Assembly: GCF_026309355.1 (NCBI RefSeq)
Contig: NZ_JAPJZK010000001.1
Location: 5,848,501-5,912,500 of the forward strand
Direction: 5' to 3'
DNA from: Spartinivicinus marinus
GTDB taxonomy: Bacteria > Pseudomonadota > Gammaproteobacteria > Pseudomonadales > Zooshikellaceae
Length of the DNA stretch: 64,000 nt
The position numbers and the translations under genes are program-made. The notes beneath the pieces were generated by a model. The model was not told the origin of the DNA. It was given only the letters and a program-made list of their open reading frames with translations, and ran no database searches. Position 1 is the stretch's first letter. Each line of letters opens with the position of its first letter. Of the stretch, positions 44,738-53,937 are shown piece by piece.

Positions 44738-45072
44738 ATTTTTCATCTTAAAATAGTTCATGAATCTGTCAGTTTTTTATGCAACCCAGTCTGAACGATA
44801 ATCAAACATCATGAATGAAAACTAAAAGCATGAGACCTACTTGAAAAATTTAATTCACTAAAAACCGGTAAAAAAATCAAAAAACCTTCATATATTAGAT
44901 AAAATGCTGATAAAATAGCAGCAGATGCAGTCTATTTGACTCCACCTACCATTACAGTCAAAAACGATGGAAATACGCTATTTCTAAGCATGTCTAACTA
45001 TTTTACAAATAGCGCATACAAAACAAAAAAATGTTTTTAACTTATTAATTATATTGATTTTTTTATTTTTAA

Positions 45073-45086
45073 GGTATGAATCTTGC
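45073..45086 (+). promoter_or_regulatory. Candidate sigma-54 promoter for the PEP-CTERM gene
   Basis: GG at 45073-45074 and GC at 45085-45086 are separated by exactly ten bases (GG-tatgaatctt-GC, with TTGC at the -12 side). They lie about 45 bases before the start. PEP-CTERM genes in several proteobacteria are driven by RpoN with PrsR-type activators. An inverted repeat TTGACT/AGTCAA at 44936-44961 could be an activator site. Confidence 0.4.
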
Positions 45087-45129
45087 CTTTCTTCTCGTGA
45101 AAATAACATAAAATCAGGGAAGATATTGA

Positions 45130-45810
45130 ATGAACTTAATTAAAGCGACTGCTTGTGTTGCGTTTTGTAGTATTACTAGCCTTTCTCATGCATCACTTAT
45201 TGATTTTACAGGTGGCACCGTTCATCATTTTAATGGAGGGACGGCTGTCACAGATAAATCAACCAACTATCAAGAAGTTGATTATTATGTAGAAGATGGT
45301 GTTAAGTTTGACTTTATTGGTCCTTCAGGAACTGCCTCTAGTTACAATATAGGCAACTATTATGGTATCGAAAATGATGTCATCCATGGACACTGGAGTG
45401 AAGGTCCTTATGGTGATATGGAATCCATTTTTGTCAATATGCTTGATGGTAGTGCATTTGATTTAAACTATTTTAAAATTACCAGCAATACGAGTAATGG
45501 GGGTGGACCAGCCAGTGGCAATGAGAAAGTTTATTTAAATGCACTTGCTGATGGAGTCAATATTTCTTATTCCATGTTGCTTCCTTCAGATGACTGGGGT
45601 TTTAATGGACCTAATGCAGAAATTTTCTTAGGTGCAGAATTCGACAATATTTCTGCATTTTCTATTACTTATGAGGCAAGTGCAGTAGGGTTTGGCATGG
45701 ATGAGTTTTTTATTAACGAGGAGCCTACACCTATACCAGAGCCCATTTCTATTTTATCGTTTGCATTAGGCCTTGCTGGACTTACGCTCAATCGTAAAAA
45801 AACTCATTAA
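45130..45810 (+). CDS. Secreted PEP-CTERM surface protein
   Basis: 226 aa with a signal peptide (LIKATACVAFCSITSLSHA) and a C-terminal sorting signal: PIPEPISI, a hydrophobic helix, then NRKKTH. The mature part is rich in Gly, Asn and Asp and lacks a named domain. PEP-CTERM proteins are processed by an exosortase in strains that make exopolysaccharide; no exosortase gene is in this window. Confidence 0.85.
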   Translation: MNLIKATACVAFCSITSLSHASLIDFTGGTVHHFNGGTAVTDKSTNYQEVDYYVEDGVKFDFIGPSGTASSYNIGNYYGIENDVIHGHWSEGPYGDMESIFVNMLDGSAFDLNYFKITSNTSNGGGPASGNEKVYLNALADGVNISYSMLLPSDDWGFNGPNAEIFLGAEFDNISAFSITYEASAVGFGMDEFFINEEPTPIPEPISILSFALGLAGLTLNRKKTH

Positions 45811-45875
45811 GAGGTTTTTACAACTCGCACAAGGGATGTAAACTTGTACTGAGAATGACTTATCTCGGATATTCT

Positions 45876-45910
45876 GGTAGTAGGTCGTTGATACGATTTA
45901 CTACCGTTTT
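45876..45910. terminator. Hairpin between convergent genes
   Basis: GGTAGTA pairs with TACTACC, with an inner TCGT/ACGA stem, followed by GTTTTG. It lies between the PEP-CTERM gene and the GGDEF gene, which point towards each other. Confidence 0.5.
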
Positions 45911-45939
45911 GAGATTCTAATCAGACAGTCCAAATAACC

Positions 45940-46686
45940 TTACGCATTATACATGTCATCTTGTTCGTCCAACACTATTTTACCCTCCCCTTGTTGTTTC
46001 GCCGCCAATAGCGCCCTCTCAGCCCTTAGATAAAGTAAATCACTAGTCTCAAGTTTATTATACACTGCAATACCCAGTGATATGGTTCTACTAATAAAAG
46101 TATGTTCATCTATAGGTAGTTTTATCAAGCTAACCGCTTGCCTAAGCCGCTCGGCGATTTCTTTTGCTCCTTCTACAGAACAATAAGGTAGTATTATTGC
46201 AAACTCTTCCCCGCCTATCCTGGCAATCACTTCATTACTTCGCAATGTTTTGGTAATTGTTTCAGCGATAGCGACTAGAAATTCATCACCTATCGTATGG
46301 CCATACTGTTGGTTTATGAGTTTAAAACTATCAATATCCAACATAATTAAGGCAAATGAGATTTTATGGCGCTTTGCTGTTGAGACCTCTTCAACTAAGC
46401 GGCTACGAAAGTGACGGATATTAAATAACCCGGTAGTAGGGTCTTTTACAGATAGTTGCCCAACAACCGTTTCGTTATACCCAACGTACCAGCCAATACA
46501 ACCAAATACGACCATTGAGCCAATTAACATATAAAGGTACAAACCAATGTTCTGATAAACCTCAAACCATACATTTTGCCCTTGTAACCATCGAATCAAT
46601 AGCCAGCCAGCGGGGGGTGCCAAGGCAAGAAACAAACCCTGTACTGATCTTATAATCTGTTTGTAACTTATTAACTTGACATCCAC
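45940..46686 (-). CDS. Membrane diguanylate cyclase (GGDEF domain)
   Basis: 248 aa. Two membrane helices at the N-terminus (GLFLALAPPAGWLLIRWL and LYMLIGSMVVFGCIGWYVG), then a GGDEF domain with DPTTGLFNIRHF, DIDSFKLINQQYGH and the active loop RIGGEEFAIIL (GGEEF). It should make cyclic di-GMP. No RxxD inhibitory site stands out five residues before the loop. Confidence 0.92.
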   Translation of the reverse strand: MDVKLISYKQIIRSVQGLFLALAPPAGWLLIRWLQGQNVWFEVYQNIGLYLYMLIGSMVVFGCIGWYVGYNETVVGQLSVKDPTTGLFNIRHFRSRLVEEVSTAKRHKISFALIMLDIDSFKLINQQYGHTIGDEFLVAIAETITKTLRSNEVIARIGGEEFAIILPYCSVEGAKEIAERLRQAVSLIKLPIDEHTFISRTISLGIAVYNKLETSDLLYLRAERALLAAKQQGEGKIVLDEQDDMYNA

Positions 46687-47002
46687 CTTATCCTACTCAC
46701 AACTTTAACCGTATTGATATACCAAAGTATAAGATATAGCTGTCATTCTGTAATGGTTAGAACAGCAACAAGCGTCTTTTCCAGCCAGCGGCTGAAATGT
46801 TGGCATCCCCCTATAGTAAAAAAGTAAGGCGTAATTTAGTGTAATTGAGTATGTGGTGAATAGAAATTATGATAGAAAGGCAGGATAACAAACAAAAATA
46901 CAGACTTATATTGATCATCTCAACTAAGTTTTTATTTACCAAAATTCATGTTTAGGTGAGAAAAGTTAAAAAAACTATGGTTAAGAGTACAAGGTGATTA
47001 CT

Positions 47003-47347
47003 ATGAAAGACTATAGATGGCAACTAGCAGAGTTACAGGACACAGTGGATGAGTTAGATTCTATGCTGCTAGAAATTATTGAACAAAGAAGAAAAATCAC
47101 TCATCAAATTGGAAAAATTAAAAATAAAGTTAATATGCCAGTTTTTTCTACTCATCATGAAGTAGAATTATTCAAACGACTGTATCAACAAAGTGATCAA
47201 AAAAGAATTCCAAGAGACCTTGTAGAAAGTGTTTTTAAAAGTATTATCAGTGATTCCTACAATACACAGCAAGATAACTATAAAGATAATGTATTAGTAT
47301 TCAAAAGAAAAAATTGGGTTGATATCACTAGTAACAGCACCCACTAA
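47003..47347 (+). CDS. Chorismate mutase type II (AroQ-like, stand-alone)
   Basis: 114 aa from ATG 47003; AAGGTG seven bases upstream supports it over a GTG at 46994. The AroQ helix pattern is present: LAELQDTVDELDSMLLEIIEQRRKITHQIGKIK, then a helix ending in LVESVFKSIISDS. The family converts chorismate to prephenate. The C-terminal 25 residues are extra. Whether it is a housekeeping enzyme or makes a special metabolite is unclear; the neighbours do not say. The gap 46687-47002 contains nothing else that I can recognise. Confidence 0.7.
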   Translation: MKDYRWQLAELQDTVDELDSMLLEIIEQRRKITHQIGKIKNKVNMPVFSTHHEVELFKRLYQQSDQKRIPRDLVESVFKSIISDSYNTQQDNYKDNVLVFKRKNWVDITSNSTH

Positions 47348-47450
47348 ATAGTTGGGCCGTTTAGAATAATGCTGTAATAAGGTGTAGTACTATATCAAAC
47401 GAATCAGGTTAAGCTAATAAATAATACAATCAACACCCAAGGACAGGGGC

Positions 47451-47645
47451 ATGAATGCTGAACTGATCGATCAATATCTAGAAGCTGTTTGTCCAAAGTG
47501 TCAGTCAGTGATTAAGAAGAAAATTTACGCAATAATTGGTTGTCAAACATGCGGATATACTGGTAAAGCAGTACCCGTTATTACAGCTAGCATGGCTGAG
47601 GCTATAAATATATCAACACCTAGTCATTTGCCAAATACCAAATAG
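47451..47645 (+). CDS. Small zinc-ribbon-like protein (64 aa)
   Basis: Two Cys pairs in a ribbon layout, CPKC (near 14) and CQTC (near 31), with a GYTGK turn after the second. The remaining 25 residues are Ser/Thr/Ala-rich. The function is unknown. It precedes the FHA gene by 142 bases. A role as a RiPP precursor is possible but less likely than a zinc ribbon. Confidence 0.5.
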   Translation: MNAELIDQYLEAVCPKCQSVIKKKIYAIIGCQTCGYTGKAVPVITASMAEAINISTPSHLPNTK

Positions 47646-47787
47646 TAGTAGTCACTTGACTGCTTTTCATAATCAAAGTTATAAAAAACAGAGACTGACT
47701 GTCTGTCTAGCTATCAATACAACACTAGCAGTACTAGACTTTCTATGTATAAGCTTATTCATGCATCAAGTTTAGCTGGAGCTAGTC

Positions 47788-48741
47788 ATGGCAAGGATAT
47801 TAGATCAGCATTCAGGAGAGATCGTTAACCTTCAGTCCCAACATATTTTTGGACGCCATCCCACGTCAACTCATACCGTTTTGCCCAATCCTGATGCTTC
47901 ACGCATGCATGCTGTGATTACATGGGATGGTGAGTTTTGGTGGCTACAAGACTCCAGTTCCAATGGTACCTTGATTAACAACAGTAGAATGCAATCCGGA
48001 GGGAAAGTTTGCTTGAAAACTGGCGATCAAATCGTTTTTGGTAACAATACGACACATCAATGGCAACTACTGGATGTTGTCCCCCCACAAAGTATGCTAA
48101 AAGCAATAAGTCCAAGTCTTTCAGATATTATTCTGGAAGATATTGTTGCCCTGCCCTCAGAACAAAACCCTGATGTTGTCATTTATATGACTGCTCAAGG
48201 AAGTTGGGTATGTGAAAGCCAGTCAGGTACAACACTGCTCAAATCAGGTGACCAGGTTGGGGTGACAGATAATGTGTGGCAGTTTATTGAGGCAGCACCT
48301 TGTGTACAAACCCAAATGGTCGTAGAAAACCAGCCTACTTCACCAAGATTTACTTTTAATGTCAGCCAAAATGAAGAACATGTTTTCTTGAAAATTCAGT
48401 TTACACATCAGGAAATCGACTTAGGACAAAGAACCCACCATTATTTATTACTTTTGTTGGCCCGCAAACGGCAGGAAGATAAAGTAGCGGGACTGCAGGC
48501 TACAGAACAAGGCTGGATAGATAAAGAACTGCTCAGCGATATACTTAAACTCAGTGAAAATCATATTAATATCCAAATTTATCGCTTTAGAAAGCAGCTA
48601 ATCAGTGCATTATTGCCGAAGACAACGTCTTTTCCTCAAGTAATAGAACGAAGACGACGGGAAGTTCGCTTTGGCTATGAAGATATTGATATTCAGGGTG
48701 GTACTATGGCGTCCACAGACAATCTCACTGTTGTCGGTTAG
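47788..48741 (+). CDS. FHA-domain protein with winged-helix-like C-terminus
   Basis: 317 aa. The FHA domain (about 1-95) has the phosphothreonine-binding signature FGRH, SRMHAVI and SSSNGTLIN. A middle strand-rich segment follows. The C-terminal 115 residues (QGWIDKELLSDILKL ... IQIYRFRKQLISALL ... VIERRRREVRFGYED) look like an OmpR-type winged helix. The next gene is a Ser/Thr kinase, so FHA recognition of its phosphorylated targets is a natural guess. Confidence 0.8.
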   Translation: MARILDQHSGEIVNLQSQHIFGRHPTSTHTVLPNPDASRMHAVITWDGEFWWLQDSSSNGTLINNSRMQSGGKVCLKTGDQIVFGNNTTHQWQLLDVVPPQSMLKAISPSLSDIILEDIVALPSEQNPDVVIYMTAQGSWVCESQSGTTLLKSGDQVGVTDNVWQFIEAAPCVQTQMVVENQPTSPRFTFNVSQNEEHVFLKIQFTHQEIDLGQRTHHYLLLLLARKRQEDKVAGLQATEQGWIDKELLSDILKLSENHINIQIYRFRKQLISALLPKTTSFPQVIERRRREVRFGYEDIDIQGGTMASTDNLTVVG

Positions 48742-48857
48742 TCTTGTTAATTCAGGTTGTTATGCATACAACTATACAATTATGATCTAACCTTACATTC
48801 CATAACCTCATCTGTTGTATAGCATTCCTTAGGGAAAATGGTTAGGAAATGTAGGCA

Positions 48858-51800
48858 ATGGAATCGCCAGAGCTACTGTTATTAAACAAAAATATCCACT
48901 TACCTTCAGATAAGTACAGTTTAATTGAAAAAATAGGTGAAGGAGGCTTTGGCCAAGTATATAAAGCCAAGCAAACTAACACTGGGCAACTGGTTGCCAT
49001 CAAGTTTTTAACCCTCAATCCAGCATTTAATGCTGATAAAAAAAGACGCTATATCGAGCGATTTGCGCGTGAAACTCTTTTATGCAGCCGCTTACATCAC
49101 CCTCATATTGTCCGGCTTTTAGATAAAGGACAAGAAGAGAGTGACCTGCTGTATGCTGTATTTGAATATGTGGAAGGTCTATCCCTCAAAGAACGTTTAG
49201 CACGGTCAGGCCCATTATTACCTGCAGAAGCAGCGCAAACTATGGCACAGGTTTTAGATGCCCTAGCCCACGCCCATAAACAAGGCGTTGTTCACCGAGA
49301 TATTAAGCCAGCCAATATTATGCTCAGCCAGGTAGGGGCAACCACCCACGTTAAAATATTAGATTTTGGTATTGGCTCTTTAGTGAATGAAGCACGACAG
49401 CTTGATTATAAAACCATTACTTTAACTCAAGAAACCCTGGGTACTCCCTCCTACAGTGCGCCAGAACAATTACGCGGAGAACCCCCTACCCCACAAACGG
49501 ATATTTATGTATGGGGATTAGTTTTTCTAGAGTGCTTAACGGGTAAACCAGCCGTATCAGGCTCAAACCTAGCCTCTATTTTTCACAAACAATTAAGTCA
49601 TTCCAATATTCCAATACCACCAGCCATTGCAGGCCATCCTGTCACAGTTTTGCTGAGACGGGTCTTGAATAAAAAAGCGAATGAACGGGCTGCCAATGCC
49701 GCTGAACTGTATCATGAATTTACCCAAATTAACTTAGCAACGATTGTAGGCGACTTAAGTGAAGAAAACGCCTCAATGATTCCGCCAACAACTACCCAAG
49801 CTGTCACTGCTCAATACAACAAAACAATAGTTAATGATACCCAGTTTTATCATACCAGCCTAACTGAAGTTAAACAGCTGACTGTTTTATGTCTGACGTT
49901 ACAGATTAAGTCTGTGGTTGATGTAACAGCTAACACCGAAATACTGGATACGCTGCACCGTGATCAGAAAGCACAGTGTATTGATACTGCCATACGCTTT
50001 GGTGCTTATCATGTGGGTACCCTTGGTGACACCCTACTGTTTTATTTTGGTTACCCTAAAGTCAGTGAAAATGATTGCCGATTATCTGCCCGTACGGCAT
50101 TAGAAATTTTCAGTAATTTAACCAAAACCAATGCCTTATTAAAGAAAACCCAAGGGGTTGAAATACACCCTAAAATAGGTATTCATACGGGTGCTGTCAC
50201 TATCTATTCAGATGCTACACCAGAAGGTGAAACACCCAATCTCGCCATGGAGCTAGCCCGCCTTGCTATGCCGATGCAAGTACTTTGCTCTGAGTTCACG
50301 AAAAATCAATTAGAGCGTTACATTGAATTCGAGCCAACCAGTGCTAAGGTGACTAGCTATCAGCAACGTGAGTTGCTTTTATACAGCTTAAAGGCTGAAC
50401 GTGCCGTTGAAGCCTTTGGCTTTTTACGAGCCAATCACTCCAATCAAAACTTTATTGCCCGTCAGCATGAGCTAAATCAACTTATTAAGTTGTTAAATAA
50501 CAATCAAATAAAAAACTCCACTGATCAGAATCATACCCAATTTGCACATGTGTGGGGTGAAGCAGGAATTGGCAAATCCCGACTTATCTTTGAATTTCGA
50601 AGGAAAGCTACAAGCTTTAACCACTATATTGCCCAATGTTTACCAGAACATAAAAATAATGCACTATATCCAGTACTTAACCTATTAAAATATCAGTATG
50701 CTTTGGATTCAATATCACCTGAAAAAGCAATTCAAGTACTAAAAAGTCAAGTTAATAACTCTGGTCAATTAGACGAAAAACAATCTATTCCAATACTTTA
50801 TTCTTGGTTAGGCTTACCATTACCAGATTATTTATCGGATGTTGCTTTTTCACCAGATTCCCAGAAACAAATCTTATTTATCACGTTAAGCTGCCTACTT
50901 AATCAGCAAAGTAATTTAACTTCCAACCAACATAACTTGTATATTTTCGAAGATATTCACTGGGCAGACCCAACTACCTTAGAGTTTATTGCTTATTGGC
51001 TAGCTAGTGAAGCGTTTGCTAAAAATCAGGCAATTTTTGTCAGCACCTCACGTGAAGTAATACCCCAGCACCTATCAGCACATCCCTTTACAATCGTTGA
51101 GTTATCAAAGCTAGATTATAATAATACTGCCGAGTTTATTATTAGCCGCTTTGAACATCAAAATGTTTCTGATCAAGTGTTGGATATTGTTGCCACTCGA
51201 ACTGATGGGATCCCCTTATTTATCGAAGAAATGGTCAATATGCTTAAGCAAAAGCAATTAGTCCAGTATTTAAATGGCATTATTGACTTTAGTAGTCCTG
51301 ATAAAATCAATGAAGTCCCTTCCAGCTTAAGGGAGTCTCTCCAACAAAAACTGGATAGTTTAGTTTATGGCAAGGAAACCGCTCAATTAGCTGCGACCAT
51401 TGGCCGTGAGTTTAATTATAAGTTGTTAGTATCAGCTTCTAGCCGCAGTGAAGAGCAAGTTCAAATAGACCTGAATGAGTTAATAGAAGCAGACCTGGTA
51501 TATTTACAACGCAAAATTGGTGATGATACTTATATCTTTAAGCATGCTTTGGTTAGGGATGCAGCTTATGAAAGCATCCCCTCTGACAAGCTTGAAGGTT
51601 TTCATAAGTATGTAGCAGATACACTGGTTAGTCATTTCGAGAGTTTTATCAAAAACAACCCTGGTGTAGTTGCTGATCACTATCATAAAGCCAATGATTT
51701 CATTCTTGCAAGTCAATATGGCATTAAAGATGTCAGTAACTTGTCACAAAGATCTTTAGATCAAGAAGCTGAACAACGTAGTAAACAAGTCAATCAATGG

Positions 51801-53063
51801 ATTGCCTTAATTAATTCTAATCAATCTGTAGAAAAAAGAATAACAAATGAGTTGCAACTCCAATTAAACTCAGCACTTTTACCTGTTAGAACAAAGATTC
51901 AAGGTTGGGGGGCAAAAGGTATCAAACAGCTTGCTGAAGAGAATATTCAGCTAATTAACCATATCAAAGATTCAAATGAAAGTAATTTATCTAATAAGGA
52001 ATTAAGTCAGCTGGAATATAAAGCAGAGTGGGTACTGCTGATATATCATCACTATCAAGGTAATAGGAAAATAGCCAGAAAACTAGGTGAAGAGCTTCTG
52101 AAGAAAGCTCGTCAAAAAAAAGACAGAATACAAGAGTTGATTGTTAGGACGACTTTAGGCCAGGCTTACTTTTTTGATTGCGACTTTTCATTAGCTAAAG
52201 AAACTCTAGCATGGGTAATAGAAAACTATGATCATGAAAAAGACATCAACTTAAATATTGAATATGGATTTGATCCCTATCACTTTTCTTCTGGAAATAT
52301 CATGGCCATTGAGGCTCTTACTGGTAATATAACAAAAGCCCTACAGTATCGAGACAACTGTTTGGCACAGGCGATTAAAACCAATAATATATCAACGATA
52401 GCCACTGGTTACACCTGGGGCACTATTTATTATTTTATTATGTATGATCGAGAAGGTATGAGACAGTGGTGTGAAGAAGGTATAAAAAGTTACGGTAAAA
52501 AATTTCAAGACAACTGGATTCTTGATCACTTTTATATGAACTATGATTGGACTCAAAATCAATATGAGCGGGCAGCAAAGACAGTTAAAGATTGTATTGA
52601 ATCCGGTCAAGTTGGCTTTTTACATTGGTACGATCCATTATTGGCAAGAACTTACATAGAGCATAGAATGTTTAATGAAGCAGTTAATATACTTGAAAGT
52701 TCATTAAAAAGATCACAAGGTTTTGGCGATATTTGCATTTTATCTATTCTTTATCGCCACCTTGCAATTGCTTATTATTGTCAAGCAGGCTACCTTAATA
52801 AAAAAAGTGAGGACTGTTTTCAAAAAGCTATTAGTGAAGCACAGCAGCGTCATAGTATATGGCAAGAGTTTATGGCAATTTATGAATATTTAAAATACTC
52901 TGAGATAACAAGCGATAGAAGAGGTTTATATCTACGACTAAAAGAAATCATTCTATTGCTTAAAGGGACGAATGATGAGAAACACCTAAATAACAATGCC
53001 CACTTTATTCAAGCAAACAGTTTAGTTTTAAGGAGATTTAAAGATGAAAGAGATGCTATCTAG
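48858..53063 (+). CDS. Ser/Thr kinase - adenylate-cyclase-like - AAA ATPase - TPR fusion (TOMM kinase/cyclase type)
   Basis: 1401 aa. The kinase spans about 18-290: glycine loop IGEGGFGQVYKAK, VAIKFL, HRDIKPANIML, DFG in LDFGIGS, and APEQ in SYSAPEQL. A class III cyclase-like domain covers about 340-500 (RFGAYHVGTLGDTLLFYF; KIGIHTGAVTIY), and its metal-binding Asp residues are not all evident. An AAA/ATPase segment follows: Walker A WGEAGIGKSRL and Walker B FEDIHWADPTTL. The C-terminus is helical TPR-like to the end. The architecture and size match the family named TOMM system kinase/cyclase fusion, found beside YcaO cyclodehydratases; the next-but-one gene here is exactly that. Confidence 0.9.
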   Translation: MESPELLLLNKNIHLPSDKYSLIEKIGEGGFGQVYKAKQTNTGQLVAIKFLTLNPAFNADKKRRYIERFARETLLCSRLHHPHIVRLLDKGQEESDLLYAVFEYVEGLSLKERLARSGPLLPAEAAQTMAQVLDALAHAHKQGVVHRDIKPANIMLSQVGATTHVKILDFGIGSLVNEARQLDYKTITLTQETLGTPSYSAPEQLRGEPPTPQTDIYVWGLVFLECLTGKPAVSGSNLASIFHKQLSHSNIPIPPAIAGHPVTVLLRRVLNKKANERAANAAELYHEFTQINLATIVGDLSEENASMIPPTTTQAVTAQYNKTIVNDTQFYHTSLTEVKQLTVLCLTLQIKSVVDVTANTEILDTLHRDQKAQCIDTAIRFGAYHVGTLGDTLLFYFGYPKVSENDCRLSARTALEIFSNLTKTNALLKKTQGVEIHPKIGIHTGAVTIYSDATPEGETPNLAMELARLAMPMQVLCSEFTKNQLERYIEFEPTSAKVTSYQQRELLLYSLKAERAVEAFGFLRANHSNQNFIARQHELNQLIKLLNNNQIKNSTDQNHTQFAHVWGEAGIGKSRLIFEFRRKATSFNHYIAQCLPEHKNNALYPVLNLLKYQYALDSISPEKAIQVLKSQVNNSGQLDEKQSIPILYSWLGLPLPDYLSDVAFSPDSQKQILFITLSCLLNQQSNLTSNQHNLYIFEDIHWADPTTLEFIAYWLASEAFAKNQAIFVSTSREVIPQHLSAHPFTIVELSKLDYNNTAEFIISRFEHQNVSDQVLDIVATRTDGIPLFIEEMVNMLKQKQLVQYLNGIIDFSSPDKINEVPSSLRESLQQKLDSLVYGKETAQLAATIGREFNYKLLVSASSRSEEQVQIDLNELIEADLVYLQRKIGDDTYIFKHALVRDAAYESIPSDKLEGFHKYVADTLVSHFESFIKNNPGVVADHYHKANDFILASQYGIKDVSNLSQRSLDQEAEQRSKQVNQWIALINSNQSVEKRITNELQLQLNSALLPVRTKIQGWGAKGIKQLAEENIQLINHIKDSNESNLSNKELSQLEYKAEWVLLIYHHYQGNRKIARKLGEELLKKARQKKDRIQELIVRTTLGQAYFFDCDFSLAKETLAWVIENYDHEKDINLNIEYGFDPYHFSSGNIMAIEALTGNITKALQYRDNCLAQAIKTNNISTIATGYTWGTIYYFIMYDREGMRQWCEEGIKSYGKKFQDNWILDHFYMNYDWTQNQYERAAKTVKDCIESGQVGFLHWYDPLLARTYIEHRMFNEAVNILESSLKRSQGFGDICILSILYRHLAIAYYCQAGYLNKKSEDCFQKAISEAQQRHSIWQEFMAIYEYLKYSEITSDRRGLYLRLKEIILLLKGTNDEKHLNNNAHFIQANSLVLRRFKDERDAI

Positions 53064-53901
53064 TGATTTTTTTACACATAAAAAAACATTCTCATACAAT
53101 GGCTTTATAGATATTTCTAAAATCTCTCGACAATGGTTTTCATTAATGGTAAAGCTGAATGAGTCTCGCAGATTAGCAAACTTTTTCTCAGAAGACAGCT
53201 TAATTGATGATCCAAATGACGCAAAAAATAAAGTTTGGCAGATAAAATCAACCGAATATACAAGGTATTTTTTAACAACAGGGATTGCTATTTTTGATAT
53301 ATATAACCAGAAACAAAATATACTAGATAAGTATAAACACCAAGAAACTATGCCAGTAGATCGGGTAATTCTAGTAAAAGATAAGGATTTAGAATCTAAA
53401 TTAGATAAACTAAAACAGTACCAGTTTAAAGATGGGCTTTATATTGAAAATGTAGAAAAATGGCCTGGGTGTGGAATGGCTCTACCTGAAAAAGTACGTA
53501 TTAGACTTAATCCAGATATTGTGTGGCCAATTTTTGAAGCTCAAATTAAGCAAAAATCATCTGACAAGCTTTATAAAATAAAAATTGGCAACTCAACAAA
53601 TCAAATTAACTGGAGCTATGAAGAAATTGATATAGTTACAAAATTAACCCAAAAAGATGAGATTTTTATTTCAGGGCAAACAAAAGATTGTATAGATAAT
53701 AATTGTTTGGAAAGATTTGATGAAGTTTTTTATCAACTTCAACAAGGAGCAACAAAAGTAAAGGTAAAATTCAAAGCAAATGAATACGAGTTTCAAAAAG
53801 ATACTGCTTTATTGGTATTACCCTATACATGCCCTGCATTTGATATTCTAACAGAAATTAATTTCGATGGGACTAATGATATAGTTTTAACAACTACCTA
53901 G
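53044..53901 (+). CDS. Unrecognised protein in the TOMM cluster (285 aa)
   Basis: No family recognised. It overlaps the kinase gene end by 20 bases, with an AGGAG site before the ATG, so it is translated with its neighbours. It is lysine-rich and mixed alpha/beta, with no signal peptide. One Cys sits in a PGCGMALP turn near residue 146 and others in a CIDNNC pair near 221. The C-terminus (PYTCPAFDILTEIN, ending TTT) is Thr-rich. By position between the kinase/cyclase and the cyclodehydratase it could be a precursor, a target or an accessory factor. None is shown. Confidence 0.5.
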   Translation: MKEMLSSDFFTHKKTFSYNGFIDISKISRQWFSLMVKLNESRRLANFFSEDSLIDDPNDAKNKVWQIKSTEYTRYFLTTGIAIFDIYNQKQNILDKYKHQETMPVDRVILVKDKDLESKLDKLKQYQFKDGLYIENVEKWPGCGMALPEKVRIRLNPDIVWPIFEAQIKQKSSDKLYKIKIGNSTNQINWSYEEIDIVTKLTQKDEIFISGQTKDCIDNNCLERFDEVFYQLQQGATKVKVKFKANEYEFQKDTALLVLPYTCPAFDILTEINFDGTNDIVLTTT

Positions 53902-53937
53902 GGAACAAGTGGGGGCTGCTACCCCTTAAAGAGGATT

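Noticed and set aside
47451-47645. 64-aa Cys-containing protein as TOMM precursor
   Set aside because: The Cys pairs have zinc-ribbon spacing at the N-terminal half, and no leader/core division is visible. Kept as a zinc-ribbon protein, though not fully excluded.
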